Positions 28,272-40,433 of a DNA stretch of 64,000 bases are shown one piece after another. How positions within the stretch are numbered: position 1 is the stretch's first letter; each line of letters begins with the position of its first letter. Position numbers and translations under genes: made by a program. Source of the stretch: Brasenia schreberi (lineage: Eukaryota > Streptophyta > Magnoliopsida > Nymphaeales > Cabombaceae). The DNA lies in the NCBI GenBank assembly GCA_036023115.1, contig JAYKKT010000090.1:27177501-27241500 (forward strand), in the 5' to 3' direction. The notes below the pieces were generated by a model, which made no database searches, was not told where the DNA came from, and was given only the letters and a program-made list of their open reading frames with translations.

Positions 28272-28400
28272 CAAAAAAAAAACTTTTACAAAAAGAGATT
28301 GAAGCCTAACACCCACCCACACACACATCTTCTGAGAGTCGAACTCTGACCAGAGAAATGGTGCCAAAGTGTTGTGTCATTGAGCTAACATTCTTGGTGC
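28272..28400 (-). mobile_element. tRNA-derived SINE (family A)
   Basis: On the minus strand: AGCACCAAGAATGTTAGCTC (box A-like), GAGTTCGACTCTC (box B-like), a GTGTGTGGGTGGGTG body and an A/T-rich tail, where the + strand shows an A run at 28272-28281. The tail is mixed, so the 3' limit is uncertain. Confidence 0.55.
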
Positions 28401-28500
28401 TTTTAGGAGCAAGATTTTTGTGATAAAAACAATATGTTATTAAATATCTTTTATTATTAGAACATTCGTATTCGATAAAGGATCTCTAATTAAAGGAATA

Positions 28501-28532
28501 ACAACAACAACTAAGCCTTTTCCCATATTAAA
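28501..28532 (-). mobile_element. Very short, 5'-truncated SINE family B insertion with target duplication
   Basis: A piece of 32 bp containing ACAACAACAACTAAGCC and CTTTTCCCATATT, the 3' end of the family seen at 47982-48166. The perfect 10 bp direct repeat TAAAGGAATA lies on both sides (28491-28500 and 28533-28542). The duplication fits insertion by target-primed reverse transcription that stopped early. Confidence 0.65.
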
Positions 28533-28542
28533 TAAAGGAATA

Positions 28543-30165
28543 TTTTAAAATTTTAATTTACTTACCAGGAGTGGGAGGTATGATAATTTGAAACACACAA
28601 AGAAATATGATAAAAGAAATCAGAGAACTTAACTAAAAACATAGTATTAATATAAGAAATATAAGCTAGGTGTTAAGTAAACAAAGTATATCATCTTCAC
28701 TATATTTAATATTATCAATATTAAAATATCAAAATTACCCCTCATATAAATACTCTCTTCTCTCACACCCAATTCGAGCAAGGGTCTATCTCATCGGATC
28801 TCTTTGCTTCAGCAACATATGTTTTATTTACCATTCTTATCTTCTTCATAGTTGAACAATATATATTCTTACAAATCTCGTCGAAGAAAAAGAAAGAAAA
28901 ACAAAAAGAGTCAAAAACAAGAAAAACGAAACCAAAATCGAAATCAATAACCAAAAAAAGAACAACAACAACAAGAACAAGAATAAAAGAAAAACAAAAG
29001 AAGAATAAAAATATATAAAAAAACAATAAAGTCAAAAAGTAGGATTAATTCTTCCCGAGGAAGACATGCCTCAACCACATCTCTCTCGTTGGGAGAGACT
29101 CAACTAAGGTGTGTATCCCCAATAAGGGAGATAAGTTCCTCCCCAACGAGAAAGACTAGGTTGAGACACATACCCCTCATTGAAGAGACATTTATGTGCC
29201 ACGTCTCTCTTGTCGGGAACTTGACCTTATTGATTTCTTTTAAAAATGAAACTAATATATCAAACAAACTCAAATAAACAACAAAAATACATCAAATCAA
29301 CAAAATATCCCACTAAATCACTAAAACCCTCTCCGAATTGACTCCCTTTCTTTTATTTTTCTTCTTTTTCAATAGAATTTGAAGCAATATGAGATGACAT
29401 ATGGTTTAATATTATGTATTAGATCAAGCTTTAAGTCGTGGGTCGCATGAAAATAGTATGAGGCGGTTGACAGTTGAAAGAAAATCGGCCGAGGAATGAA
29501 AAGAGGAGATGAGAGATTTTCAGACATCAAGAGCATTCAAGGTAATTTTCAGAATTAATCGTGAGCAAAATCGAAATCACGGTAAAAGAGAATGTATAAA
29601 TAATAAAAAGGGTGTGTTGCTATCAATTCTAAAATCTTAATAAAATTTTAAGAGACCTAATAGAGCACATATGGAGTGTGATTTAATGCATATATAACAA
29701 AAGAAACACATGAAGAGCATATGGACTTAGTAATAAACTCAAGGAACACGCTCCCCTTATTTCGCTGCTTTCCTCCGATTCAACTGCCACCCGACGCCCT
29801 CGGCCACTTCCCTCTAATTTCTCGACTTCTTGCCGACAGGCCCTACAGAAATGGCGGTTGCCACCCTCAATGCAGAGAGATTTGGCGGTATAAGGCAGTG
29901 GTGATGATGGCATCGAAACATGGTCACAAAATGGGTATACGAGGGCAGAGAAAGGTGGCTGAGGGTGGTAAAACACGCGGAGAAGTGGCCGAAGGCAGCA
30001 ACTAAGGGGGTGTGCATCAAACGCATTATGCATGTGCATGAGTCTATGACAATGTGAATGAAAGGTGATCTGTTGCTTGTGCAAAGTAAACCATATGTTT
30101 CTGTCAATGGTTTTAACCAATGACCGTTTGTAGCTAACCGTAGAAAACAAGGCTGGTTTTGTTAT
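28543..30165. other. No gene recognised; A-rich low-complexity and short inverted repeats
   Basis: 28880-29035 is almost purely A/G/C-poor AAAGAA/AACAA text with no gene. 29060-29220 has several related blocks around TCTCTCGTTGGGAGAG, CCCCAACGAGAAAGAC and TCTCTCTTGTCGGGAAC, in both orientations, that could fold. An open frame at 29683-30150 (minus) shows no known domain. TTTTGTTATAGTG at 30157-30169 looks like a CACTA transposon end. Confidence 0.4.
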
Positions 30166-30361
30166 AGTGAATCTAGATGAGAAGGGGATTCAACTACCCT
30201 CATTTTGGCCAATGAAGCCAAACAAATATCTACTCTAGTTTCTTTATTAATTCATATTTTTCATTTATAATTTTAAATTTTTTTATGGGAGACAAGCACA
30301 TGCCAGATGACAGTAGCAATCCCATCATATATGATATTCTTCCTTCCACTTGGATGATTTC

Positions 30362-31102
30362 TTAAACAGGATAAGATGCATCCATGGCAATGCCACACAT
30401 TCCACGCTTTTCTCTCACTTCACGCTTGACCCTAGCGTACCCTTTCTCCCCCCAACTTGTACCCCATGAGTTCTTGACGATCCAGTACCTGGTCTTGCCG
30501 GACTGGCCGTATCCGACCGCTGTGACTCCATGGTTGAGGTTGGTGCCACAGTCGCCGTCGAGAATGCCTGAAGAGTAGAATTGCCATACAGCACTCTCGG
30601 CGGCACTTTTGGTCACTACAACAAAAATTCATCCCAATATGGATATAGAGACGTTAAGTTTTCCGTCACTTTTGGTTTTTAAACTTCTTGCGGCACTTTT
30701 GGTCTTTACTTGTTTGTGACACTAAAATATCAGTTCATTGCCAGTAATAAACTTTGGGGATGACAATGAGGCCGGACGGGACAGGTACACTTATATGCCA
30801 GCTCTTTTAGTCGTAGGATCGACTGTTAAGGGTTGGGTTCCCCCCGCCCCCCGCCCCACACACACACACATTATAGCTAGAATGTTACAAGGCACTCCTT
30901 ACCCCAATTTCAATCATAATGATACTCTTAAACTTAAAAGTACTTTTATTTAAAATCCATGCTTTTGTAAATTTAATTTAAAGAACTGAAAATTCTTAAC
31001 GATGGGCGGTTGAAATTTTGAAGTTTCATCCGTATAACACATATTTTTGAAGCTTCATCACCAACATACACATGTAAATCACACACACAAACATATATAC
31101 GT

Positions 31103-31187
<85 letters not shown>

Positions 31188-31939
31188 TACATATATACAA
31201 AAATACACACATTTATATGTATGTATGTATGGGTTGGTTAATTCTTGTCTGATATCTGCCCTATTTCGGGAGAATTCTCAGCAAAAAATACACACACACA
31301 TTTATATTCTTGTCTGATATCTGCCCAAAAATACACACATGTTAATTCTCGCGAAGAATTTAAATCCAGTAGTTATTGCCCAGTTCAGGTCAGGTGGAGT
31401 CGAGCCATCATTTGCCATATTTCGGGAGCCTTTGTGTGTGAGTCTATCAAAAACTTTCTCAGCAAACCAGAGGAAGAGTTACCACATTGGCCTTGATCCT
31501 TGATACCAGTAACAGCTCCTTTCTTCCTCCAATCAACACTAACAGGCAATCGCTTGTGGTGACCACGACTATAAAGATCATAATGTGTTATATTTCGAGC
31601 GGTGCGGCAGAGCTGGCCCTTGTACCCCAAGTAGATCGATCTGAACTCCTCGTTGGTCAGGTCTGCAAATTGGTTCTCCATCAACTTAAAAGGAAGGTTT
31701 CCCGCATTGCACTAGTCGATAAATCGAACATTTTCACTGAAGATTCTATAACGTTTTTGCTTCTCTCCGTCGGTTTTGTAAGACTTGCCGTGCCTCTGAA
31801 TCCAAGCTTCGTATCTATCAAGAGTATTAGCGTACCGGTCTTGTGATACCAAATCATATTGATCATCAATATCACCACTGCATGCTGCAATGGGGATCAG
31901 TGTCAAGAGGGCGAGAAGGATGCGAATTACGGTGGTCAA
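30362..31939 (-). pseudogene. Papain-like cysteine protease pseudogene (SAG12/SAG39-like)
   Basis: Two parts remain. The 5' part (31939 down to about 31460) encodes a signal-like hydrophobic stretch, the I29 inhibitor prodomain (RYEAWIQRHGKSYK, NQFADLTNEEFRSIYLGYK) and the start of the mature enzyme (VDWRKKGAVTGIKDQGQCG). The 3' part (30616-30362) encodes the His and Asn active-site blocks ([24 protein letters not shown]) and the usual end, ASYPV. Breaks: no in-frame ATG upstream (a TAA lies at 31972-31970 and the frame then runs without Met), a TAG at about 31714-31712 within the prodomain, and the whole region after GQCG, including the catalytic Cys and the CNGG block, is missing. A GT right after GQC(G) could be an old splice donor. 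The gap holds an AT microsatellite and CACTA-like sequence. The intact relatives are vacuolar senescence proteases. This copy cannot make one. Confidence 0.85.
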
Positions 31940-32113
31940 GATCTTTTCGTTGGGAGGAAGATAGCCAACTTAAAGAGAAATCAAAGAACCAGGCTATGGC
32001 TTTTTATATGTGTAATTATGGTTTTTCTATATATTGCGTCTAGATTATGCTTTCTAAAGTTAATGGTGCATCATGCATGCATGATTTACTAAGGCGAGTG
32101 TTTTCTTATAGTG
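30614..32113. mobile_element. Candidate CACTA-type transposon ends around the protease 5' part
   Basis: The left end reads CACTACAACAAAA (30614-30626). The right end, as reverse complement, reads CACTATAAGAAAA (32113-32101), 11 of 13 the same. The 3 bp GGT flanks both ends (30611-30613, 32114-32116), the target length expected for CACTA elements. Copies of CACTTTTGG recur at 30604, 30668 and 30695, like subterminal repeats, but the right end lacks them. No transposase is seen. The right end could be chance. Confidence 0.4.
31107..31192. repeat. (AT)n microsatellite inside the protease pseudogene gap
   Basis: An AT run of about 75 bp followed by ACATATAT units. It lies between the two protease parts. 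Confidence 0.95.
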
Positions 32114-32116
32114 GGT

Positions 32117-33503
32117 TTGCTTTTTCTGCTGTTATGCTTTAAGTATACGTCTGTACAGTACGTTGAGACTAAAAAATCTGTGTGTGCGCGTGTGAGAGAG
32201 AGAGACGGCCATGCGTGTTGAATAGTTCCTTCTGAGCAGGTTTATTCATGATTTTGGTATGCGGAGCGTCATTAAGTCGATCTGAGAGCGGAAAAGCAGA
32301 AGAAGAATAGCATGGCGAAATTCTCAAAATTGCCTGCAAGTTAACCAATTTCATCGACATTTCTCTGGTTATCTTCTAAACTTTTAAGCGAAGTTATGCT
32401 TATTTTGACTGACTGGCAATGCATATTTACGTTTCGACTGTGTTAGTTGCTTGAATCCTCGAATTGTTGTTCTTCATTAGAATGATCAAGTAAAGTAAAG
32501 AAACATAGCAGAACAGTTTTTGCTTTCCAAGCATCCGACATGATCAGACTTTGTCATTGTTACTACTACCGTATGCCCACCATGAGCCTTTACTTTATTA
32601 AACATCTCTTGAAGCTTTAGTGGACTAACTTCTCTGTTACCTTGAGATACATTAGATATATCGTGCATAATCTAGGTTCTGTATGATCTTGAGATTGGGA
32701 GTGAGGACCTTATGCTTTGAGTTTTTCTTTTCTTTCTTTTTTAACCATGGTTGGCTCAAGTAAAGCTCTCCTGGTGCTAGTTTTCTCCATTCACAAGATT
32801 CGAACTCAAGATCTTGCTTAAACGGAATAAGTGACACACCGTTTGAACTAACCAAAGATTGGTTGTTTTGAGTTTAGTTTTACACTTTCAGTTGAATTGG
32901 TAGGAATAGTTTCTTTATAGGGGTGAGAAATTCGATGGTAAACGATTTGAAAGAGAAGGAAAGCATCTAAGGTGTAGATCAAGATGTCGTCTTTTTGGAG
33001 TTAAATGCTAAAGACACAAGATAAAGATCAATGGTGACTCGGATACTATCCACCATTATGTGCATTGCTGCTGTATGTTGATGACTTCATTGTTCATGAT
33101 CCTTACTGTAAATTGAAGTTCAATCTGCTATTGCTACTGCTAACATTCTTAGAAATCAGGCTATTCTCTCCTAGATGACATGAACAGGTTGAGGAGATTT
33201 CACTCATTATGGTCATTTTCATCGATCGACGCCTTGGCTGTGAAATCACATTCGAGGTGTTAGCCGACTGGCATGAGTTCGATTCCTGGGACGTGTATAC
33301 CTATACCTAGCTTCGAACTCCTCACTGTAATCAATGGAAAGGTAAGTTGGGTGTGAAATCTGCCGTCTTCCTTAGCCCTGAGTGCTGGAAGGACCTGCTA
33401 AAGGCTGTACCTGGACCCTACCAGATTCAGAGTTCAGGTCCATTTTGAAGACCCGGACGCGACCTTGGTTGGGTTCGGATCAGGCCTGAATCTACATGAC
33501 TAA
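32117..33503. other. No intact gene; short Ty1/copia RT trace near 33060
   Basis: At about 33069-33101 the + strand reads LLLYVDDFIVH in one frame, matching the YVDD active-site block of copia reverse transcriptases, but nothing longer can be followed. A minus-strand frame at 32486-32668 shows no domain I can name. AGTTCGATTCCTGG at 33276-33289 is another tRNA-like box B trace. Confidence 0.4.
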
Positions 33504-34128
33504 TAGGGATGACAATATGAACCCGTCTCATCGGTACTCGAGTCGACCCGCCCCGATTGGTACGTTTTGCGGTTTGAAAGCTCGTCCCGCAGTAGGGCGG
33601 GGAAAAAGGGAGATGCAGGGCCGGGGCGGGTTCGTGGTAAACTCGCCCCGAACTGTATATACATATAACGTTTAATACAGGGAGTCCAGCCTCCAACACC
33701 GTTTTACAGGTATCATTGTCCCCCAAACCGAATGTTCTACGTTCATGTCTCCATTGCAGCAGCTTTCACACCTCAAAATTGTCGTTTCCCCTTGCCGGAA
33801 CCCGGCGAGAAGATTACTCGATGCCTCTCTTCATTTTCCTTTTCCGGTCTTCATCATATCAAGATGCGGTGATGAATAATTGCGCTTATCCATCGACTAT
33901 GATCTTCCTTATCACAGGATGAGAGAAGGAGTTTTGTTGGTTCCTATCTCTGAGTATCTTTCATTTTCTTTCTCTATTTCTTCCTGTTTGTCCGTCTCTT
34001 TATTGTTGGTGTTGTCGTTGCTCGATCTGACAGTTGGAGACCCGCAGAGCAGGCCGGAGTGAGCAAAGGATTTTTTTTTTGTCAGACGGGTCGAGTGTGG
34101 GGCCCTTACCCACTTCATTGCCATCCTA
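33504..34128. mobile_element. Candidate non-autonomous hAT-type element
   Basis: The left end TAGGGATGACAAT (33504-33516) and the reverse complement of the right end TAGGATGGCAAT (34128-34117) form an imperfect inverted terminal repeat. The flanking 8-mers ATGACTAA and AAGACTAC agree at 6 of 8 positions, and 8 bp target duplications are usual for hAT elements. The inside is G/C-rich near 33530-33650 and shows no transposase. Confidence 0.4.
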
Positions 34129-34494
34129 AAGACTACAACCATACAATAATACACACATGCACATACATGTGTGCGCGCACACACACATATACATTATGTA
34201 CATAAGTAATGTAAAATATGGTCTTTACCAATATTCCCAGTGAGCTAATGCTGGGTGCGCACGACAAAGGATATTATTTTCAGCAACAGGTGGTCGCGGT
34301 TGTGCTTGGAACGCCCTGAAACCTTATTAGATGTTTTTTCTTAAATATTTCTGCCTGTTAAAATGATTTTAAATCTCACCTTCACATTAATAAGGTCAGT
34401 GAGAATTGATTCGGTTTCACGCCTTAATTTTTCATTTTTATTAGGATTTAAAATATACTATGGTGGAAAATCACTCCGTTTTTTTTGTATGGTG

Positions 34495-34590
34495 AGAGGC
34501 CGAAGCCTGGTATGCGTGGCCGGGAGTCAAACTTGTGACCTATAACACACAAGTTGAGAGCCCTAGCAAGTGAGCTAACGCCCAGAGTGG
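34495..34590 (-). mobile_element. tRNA-like SINE head, variant
   Basis: On the minus strand GGGCGTTAGCTCACTTGC (box A-like) is followed about 45 nt later by AAGTTTGACTCCCGG (box B-like). The spacing is longer than in family A and no clear tail is visible, so it may be a second tRNA-derived family. Confidence 0.4.
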
Positions 34591-35380
34591 ATCAGTCCGG
34601 CTACGAGTACAATTGGATAAGAATCGCATAAGACGTCACGTAGTCTACTAGGGTGTGCATGTGCGTGGGTGCGCTGCGCCCAGCTCTCCTATGCAAAGAA
34701 AAAGAAAAAGTTGAGAGTTCGGTTCCGGTTCCGTGGAAACCTAGGTTCGATTCCAGGATTTGGTTCCACGTGATTTTGAATCGGTTTGGTCTGGGTTTCA
34801 TTTGAAAAACTCATAAACAAATTTGAGATTTTAAAACCAGAACTAAAACACGATTTGGAACTCCCGGTTCCAGTACTGAACCGTGGGGATTCTTCGGTTT
34901 TGATTCTCCGGTTTCGGTGTAGTGATTCGCCCGTACTTATTCGGATCGGCTACGTCTCTTAGGTGCGATGGCTCAACAAAGCTACTGCCGTAGTTGAGAC
35001 CTACACGCATCTCTCTAGACACGTGGCAGACTAACGGGAATTTTGAGAGTGTTATTCTCTTAAGAAAAAGTTGCAGCAACTCATCTTATACACTTAAATG
35101 TCAAGCTCGGGGCACAATGCCTCCAACCTGCTCGCCAACCACTAAGCGGGCCCACATTCTCGTCCGGTCAAATGTGTCGTTAATCATTGAAGCGACTTAA
35201 TCTTCAAGTGAAAGACCCATTCCTCGGTTCCAGAGATCATCTTCCTTCCCCACCATCTCTCTGAGCTGTGCGTGTGCATGCGCGTGCGTTATGCGCGTGC
35301 GTTCGTGCATGTGTGAAAGACGGAAAGACAAGGTGAGAAGCTTTTGTGTGTCTGGGTGTGTGGGTGAGAGAGAGAGAGGA
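34591..35380. other. Upstream region of the homogentisate dioxygenase gene
   Basis: 34720-34930 is a GGTTC/GAACC-rich patch. From about 35200 the sequence becomes a likely 5' leader with GTGCGTG and CGTGCGTT motifs and a GA run at 35366-35378 just before the ATG. No TATA box stands out. Confidence 0.4.
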
Positions 35381-37306
35381 ATGAAGGAAGACGCGGAGAA
35401 TGGTGTTTTTGCGAAGGATGGGTGGAGTGGCTTGGAATACCAAGAGGGATTCGGCAATCATTTCTCGTCGGAAGCGTTGCCGGACGCGTTGCCCCGCGGG
35501 CAAAACAGCCCGTTGGTTTGCCCTTACGGTCTATACGCCGAGCAGATTTCTGGCACCGCCTTCACCGCCCCTCGCAAGCACAATCTCAGGAGGTTTGTCT
35601 TATCTTTCTTTACGCCAACTTTACTTTGTTGCCTTGTTCATTTCAATGCTATGGTTGGGAGGAATTTCATATGTTGGTTATTACTCATTTCAATACGATG
35701 GTTGTGATGAATTTCATATATTGGTAATGAAATCATCCGTTTTGTTGGTAGCTTTAGTGGTCATTGAAACGTAAATCGTTTCTTGATGTGCACGCAAGAG
35801 TGATTATTCACAAATTCCAACTTGAGGATGTGGGAAATCTTCAAGGAGAATTTGAAGCGTTGAGATTTCAAAGTTTCAAATTATCGTTGTTAGACCTTTA
35901 AACTGAAATCCATCTCGAGAATCTGACTTAGGAGATAAGATGAAATTCTCTTCCCTACCAATTGTCCGAATCCAAAGACGCTCTTAATTTTGATTATGCA
36001 ATCTGCAAGTGGAAACGATCAGTATCCTTGCCTTTCTCTTCCTTTAGGCTTATCAATCAAGTACAATCAAGATTTACTGGTAGCGGTCGAATCTCGAGTC
36101 TATTTGCAGGATAACTATTTTATGCTTATTCCCAGTGCGTTGCCATGCTAAAGAGTCAAAGACAACCAGCAAGTTCTTTATATGTCTATCTTGGAGGACC
36201 CTTTCATTAAGAAGCCAGAATATCAGACAGGTAAGAAATTACACTGAGACATTTTCAGTAAGTGCAAACAGCAAAACGGACTGCTGTCCTCATGCTTGCA
36301 CCACTTCTACAGAACACCATCAATTAATGGTTTTACCATTTCCGATAGCACCAAGTAACATGACCACTGCTGTCTGTAAATTTTACCATCCAATTTTTTC
36401 TCATAGAATCGTTGATTGGATATGACTAGTACAAGGGAAACCCATGGGACGTGTTCTGCTGTTGATCTCTTCTCAACCTCACTTCGAACCTTGGAAAAAG
36501 AAGAAGCCACTCTTGCTCTTTCCTTAAGTTTAATGTATCACCCCAGTAATTCTAACACAAAGAGGAAACTTTAAATGATCCGTATAAGCCAACTGATTGA
36601 TGATTTTGAAAGTCATTTTAAAGGAAAAGGAATCTGCATGGGCTGGTACTGCATCAAGTGTGCTGAGATAAGCTATTTTATTGCATATACGTAGGATCAT
36701 GTTATAGTTTTCTTGTACATTTTCTTATGTATATTATTCGCCTTTGGCAGTTGGCTGTATCGGATTAAACCATCTGTTACACATGAACCATTCCAGCATG
36801 GTAATCCAGGACACAAATATCTGATAAGTGAATTTAGCAATTCCTCGACATCTGCCACGCCAACTCAACTACGGTGGAAGCCTTCACATATTCCTGATTC
36901 ACCTACTGACTTCATTGATGGAATTTACACAATATGTGGCAGTGGAAGCTCTTTCCTCAGACATGGTTATGCTATTCACATGTAATCCTTGTTTCACAAC
37001 TTCCTGATGTTCTATTTGATGATGCCTATAGCCATTCTGCTTTTTGTTTCTTTATTACTTGATACGTACTGAATTCATTGTTCTCATTTAGCTAGTTTAG
37101 AGGCTACCCCAGTAAGCATTTTTAGTTACTGAATGCTTGAGTTCTCTTCAGCTGATAATAATTTCCTTTCTAGCCTTCTTGTTTTCTGTTATATGGTACT
37201 TGATTGTGACAATCCCACTGTATCTTGAAATAGCTTCTCAGCCCTCTTTATTTAACTAATACGACACTGCACTTATGAGGTTCTGTCCTTCAAAATTCTA
37301 AAGCAC

Positions 37307-37350
<44 letters not shown>

Positions 37351-39517
37351 ACGTGCGTGCGTGCATCCATGCGTGTGTGTATGTATGTATGTATGTAAGC
37401 CATTACCTTGTTGCCTTGTTCACCATGTATGTAAAGATTATTCTGGCAGGTATGCAGCAAACAGATCCATGGAGAACAGTGCCTTTTGTAATGCTGATGG
37501 TGACTTCCTGATTGTCCCCCAGACAGGAAGTAAGCCGTTACCTTGTTGCCTTCATGAGTGTTTTTCACAACTCTGTTTTTCTTGTCAGTACGATTGAAGT
37601 CATCTTGTGTCGTTCATTTGTTTCTCTTAGTCTCTGAGCTGATGCAATTGCGTAGTTTTTGTCTCTTAGTCTCGGTGTTGAGCCGTGCATTTATTTATGC
37701 TTTTCTTGTAATAGGGCTATGGATTACAACTGAGTTTGGGAAGTTACAAGTTTCTCCAGGAGAAGTGGTGGTTTTACAGCAAGGTTTTCGTTTCTCAGTC
37801 GACCTACCTGATGGTCCATCACGTGGTTATATTGCGGAGGTTTTTGGAACCCATTTTCAGCTTCCTGAACTTGGCCCTATAGGTTGGACATCTGTTTCGT
37901 ATGACTCATGGTTGATGGTTAGAATCTAAGTATCGACAGCTAACACTAGATTCTTCTTGATACACAGGTGCTAATGGACTGGCTGCTGCAAGAGATTTTC
38001 TGGTCCCCGTAGCTTACTTTGAACAGGAATCTCACCCAGGATATATCATTGTTCAGAAGTTTGGTGGTGAACTTTTTACTGCCAAACAAGATTTTTCTCC
38101 TTTCAATGTGGTTGCTTGGCACGGGAATTATGTTCCTTACAAGGTATAAAATATTTGTTCTTCTAAATAGGTAGCTGCCAGCTATTTGATCTTGTATTGG
38201 AGAGTATATGTCGATTGTTGAATCATGCCTTTGAAATCTTCAGAAACTCTTTATTGGAAAAGCAACAATTTTGCATGTCCAGTTTATAGTCTCCCACAGA
38301 AGTCCCAAACGAAAATTTACCTTCTTTAGCCATCAGCTTGAAGTCCTGAACTTTCCGGAATAAACAGTTGCACCAACATTCTAAGTGCAATAATCCTCTT
38401 ATTTTTCTGGTCTTATCTCAGAACTACCATGCTTATAAGGATTAGGGCAACCAAACATAAAAATACTTTCTAAAGCCTTCGCCCTCAGGGTATATGATGG
38501 GTTTCAGCTAGCAGGGGTAGGTAGAATAGGAATCAGAACTCTTGATTCTCTATCTAGAAGCCAGCGGCCCTTTCTACTGTTCTAACTGCCTTTGGACGCA
38601 AACTGCAGTCCTTCCTTGCGACTTATTTTTACATTTGTGTGGTGGATACAAAAGAAATCAAGTTGTTTAAGTGGTATCCATGGTTAATGCAGTATGACCT
38701 AAGCAAGTTCTGCCCGTTCAATACCGTTTTAGTTGATCATGGAGATCCTTCAGTAAACACAGGTAACTGAACTTCTGTTGAAATTTTTTTTCCCTCATCT
38801 TCTTTTAATTTGTTTTGGTGTGTTTGATTCTGTTGCAGTACTGACAGCGCCAACTGATAAACCTGGTGTAGCTCTTTTAGACTTTGTCATTTTCCCTCCT
38901 CGATGGTTGGTGGCAGAGCACACCTTTCGCCCTCCATATTACCACCGAAATTGCATGAGCGAATTTATGGGACTGATTCATGGTGGCTACGAGGTGTGTT
39001 TTGTCTGAATAGGTCCTTTTTCTACATAATATCTTTAAGATTTTGATGGATGCATGTCTCTATGAACAAAGAGAACTGCATCTCAATTAACATTTTACGG
39101 CTTAGTTCCAATAGGCAAAAGCAGATGGGTTTCTGCCTGGAGGTGCAAGCTTGCATAGTTGCATGACTCCTCATGGCCCTGATACGAAGACCTTCGAGGT
39201 ATTAGCTTTCTCACGCATTCTTTGTTTCCTTTGCTGGTTAACTTTTACCGTTATCACACCTTGATCATAAATTATTCTTTGATTCAATGAAAAAAAAGGC
39301 AACTGTGGCACGCGGGGAGGATGCTGGCCCATTCAGGATAACTGACACCATGGCGTTCATGTTCGAATCATGCTTGATCCCCCGAGTCTGTCGTTGGGCA
39401 TTAGAGTCTCCTTACATGGATCATGATTATTATCAGTGTTGGATAGGACTGAAATCCCATTTCTCACATCAAGTCAAAGAGACACCAGAATCAGTTGAAA
39501 AAGCAAATTCTTGTTGA
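35381..39517 (+). CDS. HGO: Homogentisate 1,2-dioxygenase, nine exons
   Basis: Exons: 35381-35592, 36751-36981, 37450-37529, 37715-37882, 37968-38143, 38693-38762, 38839-38993, 39115-39198, 39299-39517. All joins are GT..AG and the phases agree, giving 1395 bp (464 residues); plant homologues are about 460. The enzyme opens the ring of homogentisate with O2 to give maleylacetoacetate, in tyrosine breakdown, and is cytosolic with Fe(II). The iron ligands of the human enzyme (His335, Glu341, His371) are matched by His348 and Glu354 in YYHRNCMSE and His384 in MTPHGPD. Other hallmarks: [14 protein letters not shown] near the N-terminus, [33 protein letters not shown] and [13 protein letters not shown] near the end. 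No signal peptide is seen. A CATATA-TG microsatellite lies in intron 2. The last acceptor (39298) lies in an A run and is the weakest join. The gene appears intact. Confidence 0.93.
37305..37397. repeat. (AT)n-(TG)n-GTAT microsatellite in HGO intron 2
   Basis: An AT run at 37306-37320, a TG run at 37321-37348 and GTAT units at 37380-37397. It is fully inside the intron, about 50 bp before exon 3. Confidence 0.95.
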
Positions 39518-39705
39518 TACTCACACCAGCACGCAGAACACAATCTCTGCTTCAAGAGGTCTTTCATGGTAGCTGATAGACATTCCAGATCCATGTTCAG
39601 TGTTCTTTGACATGGTTAACATCCCATGGCGAAGGAAAGAAAGCAGTTTGTACACGGAGTAACTGGAACCTTAAATGGCACTGAAAAATCTTTGTTGCAC
39701 AGACT

Positions 39706-39712
39706 TAATAAA
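39706..39712 (+). promoter_or_regulatory. Possible polyadenylation signal of HGO
   Basis: AATAAAA lies about 190 bp after the stop codon, a usual distance for a plant 3' untranslated region. Position is the only support. Confidence 0.4.
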
Positions 39713-39719
39713 ATTCAGA

Positions 39720-40433
39720 TATCTGATATTACATGACTTGCAGCAGTACCCGTTCTTATTCGAAGTCCTGAGCGCTTATTGGTACAATGGAGCTGAAGCC
39801 AGACGCAAGCCCCGGGGTGTTGAACTCGTGATCTTCAACTTGTGACTCGATCCCCCGGGGTGTCATGACATGGGAGATAGAGTATCGGCACCGTGCTTCC
39901 AGTTCCCTCAATCTTTGTGTTGATTTCTTGTGCAGACTCTCTTGTGTTTGAGTATTTTTTTAATATACAATTTATAAATGATGTTCATATATATTGATTA
40001 AGGAGCATACAACTCAATAGCTGAGACTGGCGAATGTAGGTGCACAATGCAAGCCGAATATAGTTTCCTTTGATTCGTCTTATGCCGATTCGAGCTGAAT
40101 ATGATTATGCTCTCCATCAAGTTCAAGCTAAACTAGCTAAAAAAATAGCAACCCACCGAATGAAATTTTTTCTTAATACGAATTCCATTGCCTTTTTCTT
40201 TATAACGTAGATGAAATTTATCTTATTGGCCTCTGCTAAATTTAAAGTCATTCATTATCTTGCTCAGTGTACTTCTCTTAATATGCAAAACTTAAAAAAT
40301 TGTGAGTGGCAGATCTAGAATTTCTTTGTGGGGCAGGGCATGGGGCGGGCGAGCGCAAACAGAAAGCCTACATTAGGCTTTCTGTTTGATTTTCGGAATT
40401 CTTGTTGGGACCATGCCCCACCTGGGTTCAATG
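39720..40433. other. No gene seen
   Basis: A tRNA-like trace (GTTGAACTCGTGATC at about 39818) and an unusual GC-rich pair of CCCCGGGGTGT blocks (39810 and 39853) are the only features. A short perfect inverted repeat AGAAAGCCTA / TAGGCTTTCT occurs at 40361-40385. Confidence 0.4.

Noticed and set aside
29683..30150. 155-codon open frame on the minus strand
   Set aside because: Low-complexity Ser/Cys/His-rich text in which competing frames are open as well. There is no domain.
32486..32668. Minus-strand frame containing KLQEMFNKVKAHGG and KSDHVG
   Set aside because: It looks a little like the end of a small hydrolase-type protein, but it is too short and I could not match any family with confidence.
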